From Natrinema ejinorense (GTDB lineage: Archaea; Halobacteriota; Halobacteria; Halobacteriales; Natrialbaceae): a stretch of DNA of 64,000 nt. Numbering within the stretch: the stretch's first letter is position 1; each line of letters opens with the position of its first letter. The stretch is from the NCBI RefSeq assembly GCF_002494345.1, contig NZ_NXNI01000001.1, positions 2,666,001-2,730,000 on the forward strand. The letters are read 5' to 3'. The notes under the pieces were generated by a model that saw only the letters and a program-made list of their open reading frames with translations, did no database searches and was not told the DNA's origin. This document shows positions 17,460 to 25,960 of this stretch, in pieces. Position numbers and translations under genes: made by a program.

Positions 17460-18254
17460 TCACTCGGAGAGCGTCTCGGCCTCGAGCGGCGTCGCGGTCC
17501 GCCAGTAGTGATCGAGCGAGTCCTCGGCCCACGATCTGACCGCGTCGTCGTCGGTATCGACCGAGGCTCGCAAGATGCCGTTCTCGTCGCGCAAGAGGAG
17601 ATAGACGACCTCGTCGACGATCATGATCGCGATCGGGACGCCCTCCTCGCGGACCCTGATCTCGGCGTCGGTGGCGTCGAGCAGTGCCTCGAGCTGGCCC
17701 CGTAGTCCCGATTCGTCCGCGAGCGCGTCGATGGCGCTGCGACCGAAAACGCCCTTGAACCGCTGGTCGCCGGCGGTCACGCGCTCCCGGACGACGCGCA
17801 GCGTCTGTTCGTTGAACGTATGCGAGAACGTTCGGACGTCGACGCCGTCCCGCAGGAAGTCGAGCAGTCGTCCCAGCGGTGCGTTCGGTCGCGTCGCGCT
17901 GGGAACGGTGATCGTCGCGTCCGAGAGCCGCCGCAGGTCGAAGTCCATCGCGTGGGTCGGCAGGTAGTCGACGATATCGCGGAGCTTCGCCTCGGTTTCG
18001 AGGATCTCCTGGAGGTCGGTAAACCCCGTTGCGACCAATCGGCCGGTCGCGGTCGCGACGTACTCGCTGCCGTCGTGACGGATCCACGATCGATCCTCGA
18101 AATCGCCGAGGATCCGGCCCAGGGTCGCCTGCGAGGCACCGGTCGCCGTCGCCAGCTCGTTGCGCGTGTACCGTTCCTCCGAGAGGAGTCCCAGCACCTC
18201 GACGCGGTTCGACGAGAGTGCGAGGAACTCGATCTCCTCGAGTGCCGATTCCAT
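17460..18254 (-). CDS. Winged-helix transcriptional regulator, FilR1/DUF1724 type
   Basis: The protein has 264 residues. An N-terminal winged helix (about 1-75) contains the recognition segment NELATATGASQATLGRIL. The middle and C-terminal parts (about 105-255) resemble the FilR1/DUF1724 effector domain, with TFSHTFNEQTLRVV and a final strand region VPIAIMIVDEVVYLLLRD. Family members are common in haloarchaea and methanogens and bind DNA as dimers. It is divergent from an EamA transporter, and similar GAAA-N3-TTTC motifs lie between them, so autoregulation and control of the transporter are likely. Confidence 0.87.
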   Translation of the reverse strand: MESALEEIEFLALSSNRVEVLGLLSEERYTRNELATATGASQATLGRILGDFEDRSWIRHDGSEYVATATGRLVATGFTDLQEILETEAKLRDIVDYLPTHAMDFDLRRLSDATITVPSATRPNAPLGRLLDFLRDGVDVRTFSHTFNEQTLRVVRERVTAGDQRFKGVFGRSAIDALADESGLRGQLEALLDATDAEIRVREEGVPIAIMIVDEVVYLLLRDENGILRASVDTDDDAVRSWAEDSLDHYWRTATPLEAETLSE

Positions 18255-18295
18255 ACGGCCAGTCGTCGCCGCCGCGGTAAACCGTTTTCGCAGCG

Positions 18296-18308
18296 TGAAA
18301 CACTTTCA
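18296..18308. promoter_or_regulatory. Palindrome TGAAA-CAC-TTTCA, candidate operator copy 1
   Basis: The arms TGAAA and TTTCA are perfect inverted repeats around three bases, about 42 bp upstream of the regulator start. A second, similar site lies at 18386. The spacing suits a dimeric winged-helix repressor. Confidence 0.45.
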
Positions 18309-18385
18309 TGGTCTGCAGCAGCCTCGCGGCTCGCCGGACTTTCCCGACTCGCGACGGTTTCCCAGTTCGTCGCGCTTTCTTGCTG

Positions 18386-18398
18386 TGAAATATTTTCT
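18386..18398. promoter_or_regulatory. Motif TGAAA-TAT-TTTCT, candidate operator copy 2
   Basis: GAAA and TTTC form an inverted repeat around TAT, just upstream of the TATA-like ACTATAA (18405-18412) of the transporter side. Together with copy 1 it suggests a shared binding motif for the divergent pair. It could also be part of the BRE/TATA region. Confidence 0.4.
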
Positions 18399-18438
18399 GA
18401 ACGAAACTATAACCCCGCAGTTCCTATGATGGAGTACG

Positions 18439-18510
18439 ATGCATTCCGCTATTCACGCGTCGGCCGATCTCGGCTCGGCGCACACGATTCTGACGGGGGT
18501 GACGGCATAG
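18439..18510 (+). CDS. Possible 23-residue leader ORF before the EamA gene
   Basis: This short ORF starts about 30 bp after the TATA-like ACTATAA, the position of a leaderless start, and its TAG is immediately followed by the transporter ATG at 18511. The arrangement would couple translation of the transporter to this ORF. The peptide (MHSAIHASADLGSAHTIL...) has no recognisable domain. It may be chance; conservation would decide. Confidence 0.3.
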   Translation: MHSAIHASADLGSAHTILTGVTA

Positions 18511-19491
18511 ATGCTCTCCCGTCGCAGTGCCGTTTTCTTCGCCCTCTCGAGTCTGCTCTTCGGTGGCACGTTCGTCGCCACGAAGGCCGGATTGGCCTAC
18601 TTCCCACCCTTGCTATTCGTTGCCTTCCGATTCGACGTTGCCGCCGTCGTCATGCTGACGTACGTCGGATTGACGTCGTCGCGGTCGGACCTGCTCCCGC
18701 GGACTCGTAGCGACGTTGCGGGCATCCTCGCAACCGGCGTGCTCGCGATCGGTCTGACGAACGCCCTGCTGTTCGTCGGCCAGCAGTACGTCTCGAGCGC
18801 CGTGGCCTCGATTATCTACAGCCTCAACCCGATCATGACGCCGGTGTTCGCCGCGCTCTTGCTCTCCGACGAGCGCCTCTCTCCGCGGGGCGCAGCCGGG
18901 ATGGGCCTGGGCCTGCTCGGGGTCGGCCTCGTGGTCAGCCCCGATCCGGCGAACCTGCTCGGCGGTGCCCTCGGCAAGGGGATCCTCTTTACCGGCGCAG
19001 TCACCGCCGCGCTCGGCGCAGTATTGATCCGGCGGGCCGACAGCGACCTCTCGAGTACGGTTCGCGTCGCCTGGGGCCTGCCATTCGGCGCGGCGCTGTG
19101 TCACCTGCTGGCCTGGTCGGGCGGCGAATCGATGGCCGCGATCTCGTGGACCTCCGAGGCAGTCCTGGCGTTGACCTACGTCAGCATCTTCGCCGGCGTC
19201 TTCGCGTACATCGCCTACTTCAGCCTGCTCGACACCGCCGGCGCGATCCGCGCGAACCTGATCTTCTACGTCGTCCCCGTCGTCTCGACGCTTGGCGGCT
19301 GGGCGCTGCTCGACGAGACGATCGGCGGCGTTGCGATCGTCGGCTTCCTGACGATCTTCGCCGGCTTCGCCGTGCTGGGGAGCAAATCGATCGACATCCG
19401 TTCGCGGCTCCCGACGGTTCCGACCGACGTCCCCCTCTCCGAGGAGGAATCTGCCGTCAGAGAGGAACCCCGCGGCTACCGCTCGGACTAG
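18511..19491 (+). CDS. EamA/DMT-family transporter
   Basis: The protein has 326 residues with about ten hydrophobic helices arranged as two EamA repeats (about 5-135 and 150-290), followed by an acidic cytoplasmic tail. Typical features include GGTFVATKAG in helix one, SLNPIMTPVFAALLLSDE in repeat one and VVPVVSTLGGWALLDE in repeat two. DMT carriers export or import small metabolites and amino acids; the substrate cannot be inferred. It is probably controlled by the divergent FilR1-type regulator. Confidence 0.93.
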   Translation: MLSRRSAVFFALSSLLFGGTFVATKAGLAYFPPLLFVAFRFDVAAVVMLTYVGLTSSRSDLLPRTRSDVAGILATGVLAIGLTNALLFVGQQYVSSAVASIIYSLNPIMTPVFAALLLSDERLSPRGAAGMGLGLLGVGLVVSPDPANLLGGALGKGILFTGAVTAALGAVLIRRADSDLSSTVRVAWGLPFGAALCHLLAWSGGESMAAISWTSEAVLALTYVSIFAGVFAYIAYFSLLDTAGAIRANLIFYVVPVVSTLGGWALLDETIGGVAIVGFLTIFAGFAVLGSKSIDIRSRLPTVPTDVPLSEEESAVREEPRGYRSD

Positions 19492-19557
19492 AACGTTCAC
19501 CGCCTCCTCCCGCATCTCGTCGGTCTCGGTTTACCCGCGCCGTCCGATTTCGAACAG

Positions 19558-19896
19558 CTAGAACAGCGAGAGTTCGCCCGTCACGCTGTCGACACGGTCG
19601 TCGGCCGCCGGCCCGACGGCAAGCGCGGTGACGGTCCCGGGCTCGAGTTGCGTGTGGCCGGCATCCCGAATAACGGCGTTGGGAATCCCCTCCCGGTCGG
19701 CGATTTCGGAGAGTTCGTACAGTTGGCGTTCGCTCTCTCCTTTCAGGACGACCTTCTTCTGGCCGCCGCTTTTCCACTGGTCTTGCAGTTGCCTGTCCGC
19801 CTTCTCGTAGGCCGACAGCGACGCGTGGGCGACCTGTGCGGCGAGTTTTCCCTGTCCCATGCCGATGTCCGTTCGAGCGACGATGGCCTGTTTCAT
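19558..19896 (-). CDS. pth2: Peptidyl-tRNA hydrolase Pth2
   Basis: From the ATG at 19896 the protein has 112 residues, the usual archaeal Pth2 length. It contains the conserved [14 protein letters not shown] helix and the [19 protein letters not shown] block, which carry the catalytic residues. The enzyme releases tRNA from stalled peptidyl-tRNA in the cytoplasm. An in-frame ATG 20 codons upstream would add a tail not seen in the family, so it was not used. A TATA-like TTATAGG lies about 40 bp upstream. Confidence 0.95.
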   Translation of the reverse strand: MKQAIVARTDIGMGQGKLAAQVAHASLSAYEKADRQLQDQWKSGGQKKVVLKGESERQLYELSEIADREGIPNAVIRDAGHTQLEPGTVTALAVGPAADDRVDSVTGELSLF

Positions 19897-20157
19897 GGCC
19901 GAGACGAAGACCGGGAGACGTTTAGCCGTACCTATAAGATCGAACGGGTCGCTCACTGTCCCGCGGCCGACGAACGCTCGAGTCGGAAACCCGACGCGTC
20001 ACGCCCGCCGTTTGACTCCCTATCCTCTCGCGTAGCTACCGCAGGACCGTTCTCGTGGAACGAACACGAGAACGACCGATGGGAATCCCGCGATATGCTG
20101 TACCGCCACGTGTAGTCGGGGTTCCTGTCCGTTCGTTCGGAGCACTGGCAGGTCCGT

Positions 20158-21948
20158 TCAGGTGTGATCGGCCGGGTCCCCATCACCGAACCGAACGTAC
20201 CGTCGGCCGACGATCGCAGCCCCGGCGAGGGCGACGGCGACGGCGACGCCGAACCCGATCGGGACCGACCAGGAGTCACCCGACCAGTCGGCCTCGAACA
20301 CGTCCGCGTAGTAGGTCGCGATCTCCTCGCCGTGGAGCGCGAGGAGTACCTCGCGGTTGTTCTCGAGCGAGTTCGAATTCCAGTTCGCACTGCCGACGAT
20401 TGCCGTCTCCCGATCGATCACGATCCCTTTCGCGTGGATCTTCTCGAAGCGGTCGGTGTCCTCGACGAGGCGGACCTCGAGCGGGAGCGATTCTCGCTCG
20501 GCCGTCCGCTCGAGATCGGCGGCCAGGGCCTCGTTTTCGTCGGCGTTGTACTCCGCCGATCCGAGTAGGATCCGAACGTCGACGCCGCGGCGGGCCGCCT
20601 CGACGGTCGCCTCGAGCAGCGATACGTCGGCGGCGATGCTCGGCTGGATAACGAGGATTTCGTCGTCGGCGTCGGCCAGTAGCTGCTGGAGCCGCTGATC
20701 GGCGTTGTCCGGTGCGAGCAGCAGTTCGGCCGAGTCGACGGGGACCGTCGCCGGCTCGTGGTTCGTCGGATATTCGGTTTCGGCATCGGATGACAAGAAG
20801 TCCGGCTCGCCGTCGACGAACGAGGTGTTCGCACGATAGGCCGTCCCCGCCGTCGTGTCCCGCCCCTCGAAGTCGGCTCGGAAAACGCTCCCGAGATCGC
20901 TCGCGATCGCCTCGTCCTCGAGTCGGACGCCCCACCCCCGGCTACTCTCGCCGCCGACGCCCGCCGGCTTCCAGTTCTCGCTGGTGACCAGCACGCGGTC
21001 GTCGGCGACGGCGTATTTGGGATGGTGATACCGGTAGCGCGCGTCCTCGCCGCCGATCACCCGGACGTCGACACCCCCCTCCACGAGCGTCTCGATGACG
21101 GCCGCGGTCGGTGCCGGCGTGCCGCCGACCGGGCTCGCCTCGAGGAGCACCGCGACCTCGACGCCGCGCTCGGCCGCGTCTACGAGGTCGGCGGCGATGG
21201 TCTCGGAGGTGACGGTGTAGCCCGCGAGCAGGAGCCGCTCGTCGGCGTTCCGGATCGTTTCTCGGGGGACTCGCGGCGTGTCCGGAAGGACGAACGCCGT
21301 CGCCTCGTCGACGGCGGCGCTCGAGACGGGGAGACAGGTCGCGTCGTCGGGCCACCACTGCCCGCTGGTGGTGCCGTTCGCCCCGACGGACGGGGCCTCC
21401 GTCCGGTACCATCGCTCCGCGGGTGGCGCGCGGTCGTAGGAGACCGAATCGATCGTGGTCGTCGCGTTTCGGAGCCGGAGATCGTCGCCGCCGTTCGCGA
21501 GTTGCAGGTGCCCCTCGAGCCCGAGAACCGGAGTGTCAGTCAGCCGTTCCGTGGCGTTCGGGGACGTACTCAGCGCGATACGGTCGGAGACCGTCTCGTT
21601 CGGGAGCCGTGCCGTCGTGTGGCCGTCAGTGAGCGTCCAGTTCTCGAGCCGGGTGTCGGGTGGGATCTCGAGGACGACGAACTCGCCGGCGTTTTCGTCG
21701 GTCGGCGGGTTCGGGGCGAGGGCGACGATACGCGGTTCCTTCGGTGTGTCAGTGGTGGTCTGGTTCGTGTGGTTCGCTTGCGGCGGACAGGCGAGGGCGG
21801 TCGCGTTCAGGTCGCCACTCGGGGTGGCTCGAGCACTGGGCTGGTCGGTGATCGAGGTGCCGGTGGCGACTGCAAACCCCGCGAGTATCGTGGTACTGCT
21901 GACGAGACAGATGAGGACGGCAACGAGGGCGGCCCGTCGGTGATCCAT
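20158..21948 (-). CDS. Exported lamin-tail/phospholipase D-like protein with C-terminal anchor
   Basis: From the ATG at 21948 the protein has 596 residues. A signal peptide (about 5-30) leads to a lamin-tail-like beta domain (about 72-170). Two phospholipase D modules follow, with complete HxKxxxxD motifs at His309/Lys311/Asp316 and His505/Lys507/Asp512, each followed by an S/G-x-NW sequence. A hydrophobic helix at 561-584 and a basic stop suggest a membrane anchor with the catalytic domains outside. Such enzymes cleave or transfer phosphodiesters in lipids or DNA. The combination suggests an extracellular nuclease or lipase; the substrate is unknown. Confidence 0.87.
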   Translation of the reverse strand: MDHRRAALVAVLICLVSSTTILAGFAVATGTSITDQPSARATPSGDLNATALACPPQANHTNQTTTDTPKEPRIVALAPNPPTDENAGEFVVLEIPPDTRLENWTLTDGHTTARLPNETVSDRIALSTSPNATERLTDTPVLGLEGHLQLANGGDDLRLRNATTTIDSVSYDRAPPAERWYRTEAPSVGANGTTSGQWWPDDATCLPVSSAAVDEATAFVLPDTPRVPRETIRNADERLLLAGYTVTSETIAADLVDAAERGVEVAVLLEASPVGGTPAPTAAVIETLVEGGVDVRVIGGEDARYRYHHPKYAVADDRVLVTSENWKPAGVGGESSRGWGVRLEDEAIASDLGSVFRADFEGRDTTAGTAYRANTSFVDGEPDFLSSDAETEYPTNHEPATVPVDSAELLLAPDNADQRLQQLLADADDEILVIQPSIAADVSLLEATVEAARRGVDVRILLGSAEYNADENEALAADLERTAERESLPLEVRLVEDTDRFEKIHAKGIVIDRETAIVGSANWNSNSLENNREVLLALHGEEIATYYADVFEADWSGDSWSVPIGFGVAVAVALAGAAIVGRRYVRFGDGDPADHT

Positions 21949-22350
21949 CGCTCCCTCTGGCCGCCTTTCGGTACTTAAAATATCGGACCCAGTCCGTCGT
22001 GGCGGTGCAGCTGTGGGTCGACCCTCTCGAGACCGATACGGAGAGCCGGAAACTGGAGAGGCGGAACCAATGGAACGCTCGAGAACGATGCAAACGGAGT
22101 CCTGCTCGTACTGGCGACACGGAATCGCCACGCCCTCCCCAGCCGATTCGCTCAGTCACTCCGCTCCTTCGCTCATCCCTCGCGCAGATTCGTTCCGCGG
22201 TTCGCCATCGGCGAACCGCGCCACAGTGCGCGCCACCGCACGTGGCTGTGTCGTTCTGGAGCGACGGTGGCGGCGATACCGTTCCTATCGGCACCCCTAC
22301 CGTCGGTCCAGTCGAAATAATCAGCCGAACGGACCGCTCCGGGACGATCG
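21949..22350. other. 402-bp intergenic region with a strong hairpin
   Basis: No gene is convincing here. Most of it is between the start of the PLD gene and the end of the HEAT gene, both on the minus strand. A 25-bp hairpin at 22196-22220 is described separately, and its surroundings (repetitive CTCAGTCACTCCGCTCC-like text) look like non-coding haloarchaeal filler. Confidence 0.55.
22196..22220. repeat. Perfect 11-bp stem hairpin
   Basis: CGCGGTTCGCC at 22196-22206 and GGCGAACCGCG at 22210-22220 are perfect complements around ATC. It lies in the intergenic gap downstream of the HEAT gene and may act in termination or mRNA stability, or be a dispersed repeat. Confidence 0.6.
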
Positions 22351-23691
22351 TCAGGCTGCGGGCTCGAGGTCGACGCTCTGGGCTTCGGCCTGGACGAGGT
22401 AGGCGCGGTCGTCGTCGTAGTCGGCGACGATCTCGAGGGCGTCCTGGGTGCCGATGCGGTTGAGCGCCCACGCGGCGCTGGCCCGGACGCGGTCGGACTC
22501 GTCGTCTGCGAGGGCGTCAGCGAGGGGGTCGATGGCGCGGGTATCCCCGATCAGGCCGAGCGCGCGGGCGGCCCAGCTGCGGATGTCGGCTTCCTCGGCG
22601 ACGAGCTGCTGGGCGATCGGCTCGACCGCGTCTTCGGCACCGATCTCGCCGAGTGCGCGGAACGCGGGCTGTTGGAGGTTCGGGTTGGAGTCGACGTAGT
22701 CGACGAGCGTGTCGACGACCTCCTCGTCGTCGACGCCGATCTTTCCGAGGATTCGCATCGCGGCCTGGTCGCGGCGGTTGGCCTTCTGGAGCATCGGGTC
22801 GATGGCTTCCTCGGGTCCCATCCGCTCTAAGGCCTCCATGCAGTGTTCCTCCATGAAGTCGGAGTCGAAGGTCTCCAGTGCGAGGAGGATCATGTCGACG
22901 TTGCCCTGCTTCTCGTGGACCTTGAGCGCGTGCCACTCCGGCGGGAAGTCCTTGACGTGGTCGAGTACGTCGTAGTAACCCTCGCGGCGGAGCTGTTCGC
23001 GGATCTCGAGGTCGGTCCACTCGGTCGCGTCGTCGACGTCGGACTCGAGGTCGCCGGTCGCCTCGAGCAGGCCGGCGATCGTCTCGGCATCGTCGTCCGC
23101 GTCGAGTGCGGCGTCTTCGACGGTATCGGCCGCAGTATCGAGGGTCGCATCGAGCTGGTCGGAAACGGTCTCGCCCTCCTCGACCAGCGCGACGGTGCTC
23201 CCCAGCAGGTCGTTTAGCTCGTCGAGGAAGTTCTCGACCGCCTCGATCAGTTCGGCGTTGCCCTCCTCGGTCCAGCGGGTGTCCGTGATCGTCCCGCTGA
23301 CGCCGTCGATCTCGCCGACGACGTCCTCACCGTAGGGTCCGCGCTGGTCCTCGAGGTCGGACTCCAGATCCGAGAGGTCGCTCTCGATCTCGTCGTACTG
23401 GTCCTGTAGCTCCTCCTCGGGAGCGGGCTCTTCGTCTTCCTCCTCGTCTTCGTCGGTTTCCGGTGGCTCCGGCACCTCGACGCTCTCGAGTTCGGCGCGG
23501 AACGACTCGAGGTCGGCCTCGACGACGTCGAGGTCGGCCTCGGTCTCGGCGGCCTCGAGGGTCGAGTCGAGTCCCTCGAGATCGTCGGAAAGCGCCGCGA
23601 GGCGCTCGCGGATGGCCTCGAGATCGACGGGTTGTTCCTCCGCGTCCTCCTCGGTGGCCGCATCGTCACCGTTCGCCTCGTCCTCGCTCAT
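22351..23691 (-). CDS. HEAT-repeat protein with acidic coiled-coil N-terminus
   Basis: From the ATG at 23691 the protein has 446 residues. Residues 1-200 are extremely acidic and heptad-like (coiled coil). Residues about 255-430 contain HEAT repeats such as AAMRILGKIGVDDEEVVDTL and SWAARALGLIGDTRAIDPLA. HEAT proteins are scaffolds for protein-protein contacts. The partner is unknown. A 16-codon upstream extension was rejected because the chosen Met gives the typical acidic haloarchaeal start. It precedes, by 66 bp on the same strand, the PssA gene's end. Confidence 0.87.
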   Translation of the reverse strand: MSEDEANGDDAATEEDAEEQPVDLEAIRERLAALSDDLEGLDSTLEAAETEADLDVVEADLESFRAELESVEVPEPPETDEDEEEDEEPAPEEELQDQYDEIESDLSDLESDLEDQRGPYGEDVVGEIDGVSGTITDTRWTEEGNAELIEAVENFLDELNDLLGSTVALVEEGETVSDQLDATLDTAADTVEDAALDADDDAETIAGLLEATGDLESDVDDATEWTDLEIREQLRREGYYDVLDHVKDFPPEWHALKVHEKQGNVDMILLALETFDSDFMEEHCMEALERMGPEEAIDPMLQKANRRDQAAMRILGKIGVDDEEVVDTLVDYVDSNPNLQQPAFRALGEIGAEDAVEPIAQQLVAEEADIRSWAARALGLIGDTRAIDPLADALADDESDRVRASAAWALNRIGTQDALEIVADYDDDRAYLVQAEAQSVDLEPAA

Positions 23692-23757
23692 CGTACCACC
23701 CGGGGACGACGCCGACGCGTGACAGTGTACATACGCCACTATCGTGTCAGCACGGCC

Positions 23758-24483
23758 CTAAGCGTTTCCATGCACGTCGACCTCCGACAGCCGCTCCCGG
23801 TGGCCCCAGTAGAGCCAGGGGCTGAGCGTCATGTACGCCAGTCCGAGCGTCAGGAGGGCGTAGGGAAACGTCCGACCGGCGAAATTCGGCACGAGGATCG
23901 CGAGCGCGTGGATAACGCCCATGATCCCGGCGTCTCGAGCCAGCAGATCGGGGTACTGGATCCGCGAGACCATCAGGTAACAGAACGCGCCGGTGACCGC
24001 GAGCACGAGCCACGGCCGAGTCTCGCCGGCGAGGATCGCCGCACCGAGTATCGTCGCGGCCAGCGTCGTCTGGACGCCCTCGGTGTAACTGCCCGAAATG
24101 TCGTAGGCGGTGTACATCCCCAGACGAGTGACGGCCATGGCGACGAACAGCGCACAGACCGCGGTGGCGAGCAGTAGTTCGGGTGTGAGTGTGTCGTATC
24201 GAACCGCGAAGCCGTCGGTGACGACGACGAACGAGAGGGCTGCGGGGGCGACGGCGAACGACGCCACGTCCGCGAGCGAATCGAGATAGGGGCCGGCATC
24301 GGTACCGCCGTAGCGGCGCGCGAGGATACCGTCGAGGCCGTCCGCGATCGCCGCCAGGAGGATCAGCCGGGCGGCGAGTTCGATGTCGACGGCCGCGATG
24401 ACGACGGCGACGAATCCCAGCGCGGCGTTGGCGATCGTCACCGCGTCGGCGACCCCGAGCCGACCGACGAACCGGGGGAGCAT
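23758..24483 (-). CDS. pssA: Archaetidylserine synthase-type CDP-alcohol phosphatidyltransferase
   Basis: The protein has 241 residues and about eight hydrophobic helices. The CDP-alcohol phosphatidyltransferase motif is present with four aspartates, Asp48, Asp51, Asp68 and Asp72, and Ala55/Arg56 between them. The closest haloarchaeal assignment I recall is PssA of the protein-sorting system, which makes archaetidylserine, a precursor of the archaetidylethanolamine used by archaeosortase ArtA to anchor surface proteins. The start at 24483 begins the first helix correctly. ArtA is not in the window. Confidence 0.88.
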   Translation of the reverse strand: MLPRFVGRLGVADAVTIANAALGFVAVVIAAVDIELAARLILLAAIADGLDGILARRYGGTDAGPYLDSLADVASFAVAPAALSFVVVTDGFAVRYDTLTPELLLATAVCALFVAMAVTRLGMYTAYDISGSYTEGVQTTLAATILGAAILAGETRPWLVLAVTGAFCYLMVSRIQYPDLLARDAGIMGVIHALAILVPNFAGRTFPYALLTLGLAYMTLSPWLYWGHRERLSEVDVHGNA

Positions 24484-24591
24484 ATCGCGGATTCGACGGG
24501 GAGCTACCTTACGTGTTTTCGTTTTCGGAGCGTTCCCAGTTTCGAGGAGTGAACCGGGGCGATTATACCATCACTCTCCCAAGGGGCTTCT

Positions 24592-25026
24592 ATGCACCGG
24601 CGCGTCTATCTCGCCGCCGTCGGAACCGCAGCCTCGGCCGGTCTGGCCGGCTGTTCGTCCGCGCTCAGCGTTCTCGAGGACGATCCCTGCAGCGGAGACG
24701 AGTGCCACATCGGGATGAATCGCACCGAGTTCCTCCCCGAGTCCTACGAGGTGGCCGTCGGCGACACGGTCATCTGGAAGAACACGAGCGAGGCAGACCA
24801 CACCGTCACGGCCTACGACGGACTGATTCCCGACGAAGCCGAGTACTTCGCATCGGGGGGCTACGAGAGCCAAGAAGCCGCATACGACGCCTGGGAGGAC
24901 CGCGGCGGCCGACTGGGGTCGCGCCAAACGTTCGAACACACCTTCGAGGTGCCAGGGACCTACGAGTACTTCTGTATTCCCCACGAGGGTGCCGAGATGG
25001 CCGGCGAGATCGTCGTCACCGAGTAG
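24592..25026 (+). CDS. Halocyanin-like blue copper lipoprotein
   Basis: The protein has 144 residues. An N-terminal signal with RR and a lipobox LAGC (Cys21) indicates a lipid-anchored external protein. The cupredoxin domain (about 45-142) has the type-1 copper ligands His70, Cys128, His131 and Met136. Halocyanins carry electrons at the outer face of the membrane. The Tat-like arginines fit export of a folded copper protein. It is single, divergent from pssA. Confidence 0.92.
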   Translation: MHRRVYLAAVGTAASAGLAGCSSALSVLEDDPCSGDECHIGMNRTEFLPESYEVAVGDTVIWKNTSEADHTVTAYDGLIPDEAEYFASGGYESQEAAYDAWEDRGGRLGSRQTFEHTFEVPGTYEYFCIPHEGAEMAGEIVVTE

Positions 25027-25136
25027 CCCCGCGTCGCTCACCCGGCACAACACGGATCGTTCCGCTCGGACGCGAATCGTGATTCTTCGGCGAGTGTGAG
25101 GACCGAGAGCGCGTTCGGCGACCGCTGCCCGGGCCG

Positions 25137-25850
25137 CTACTCGAGGCGCTGAATCGACGCCGTCGGTGCGCTGTGCATCACGCTCCGCGCCGCGCGTTCG
25201 GCGTTCGATCGGGACGCGTACCCCTCGCCGCTGTCGGCGACGATGTTTCCGTTCCAGTGAACGAGCCGCCAGCGCCACTGTCCCCCCTTGTCCTCGTAAA
25301 CCTCGAAGCGGCTGGTTCGACCGGCGTCGCTCGGTTGCTCTCCGCCCGCCGACTCGGCGTCCGTATCGCGCCCCGTCTCGGCGGGTCCGTCCGCCGCCTC
25401 GTCCACGTCGATGGCGGCAGCGGAACCGCGGTCGGCGAGTCCCTCGAGTGGCAGCACCGCCATTTCGGGATCGGCCTCCGCGGCGTCGGCCTGCTCGCGT
25501 CCCTGGGCCGTCTCGTCGTCATGGTCGGTGATCCGCACGCTCGAGCCCTCCGGGTCGTCCCACTCGAGTTCGAGCTCCAGTTCACTGACCGGCGGTTCGA
25601 CGGCGGTATTGTGCTCGGCTTCGAACTCGGCGACGACCCGCTGGGGGACTACGACGGTGGCCGTCCGTTCGTCGCCGCGTACCTGGACCGATCGCCCGCT
25701 CTCGAAGGCGGTCGCGAACTCCCGGAAGAGGGCAGCGAGTTCGTCGCGATCGTACCCCCGCTCGAGGCTGAACTCCGCCGTGCCCGATTCCGCCGCTCGA
25801 TTCCCATCGGATTCCGCCGCCTGCTCCGCGTCGTCCGGTGTGTCGCCCAT
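25137..25850 (-). CDS. Amphi-Trp domain plus YegP/HVO_2922-type domain fusion
   Basis: From the ATG at 25850 the protein has 237 residues. Residues about 25-100 fit the amphi-Trp domain (alternating strand and helix with RGDERTATVVVPQRVVAEFEA). An acidic linker follows. Residues about 180-237 match the YegP/DUF1508 family (FEVYEDKGGQWRWRLVHWNGN). Both are small fold families of poorly known function. Putting them in one polypeptide is unusual. The first ATG with a haloarchaeal acidic N-terminus was chosen over upstream extensions. Confidence 0.82.
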   Translation of the reverse strand: MGDTPDDAEQAAESDGNRAAESGTAEFSLERGYDRDELAALFREFATAFESGRSVQVRGDERTATVVVPQRVVAEFEAEHNTAVEPPVSELELELEWDDPEGSSVRITDHDDETAQGREQADAAEADPEMAVLPLEGLADRGSAAAIDVDEAADGPAETGRDTDAESAGGEQPSDAGRTSRFEVYEDKGGQWRWRLVHWNGNIVADSGEGYASRSNAERAARSVMHSAPTASIQRLE

Positions 25851-25960
25851 GCGGGAGTGTATGGGCGGCTGTGAGTTAGTGTTTCGTGCCAGTTCCCGCC
25901 TGCACCCCTCGTCGGCGGACTGTCGGAGCGTTTTTGTCGCCACACTGTCTTGCCTCGGCC

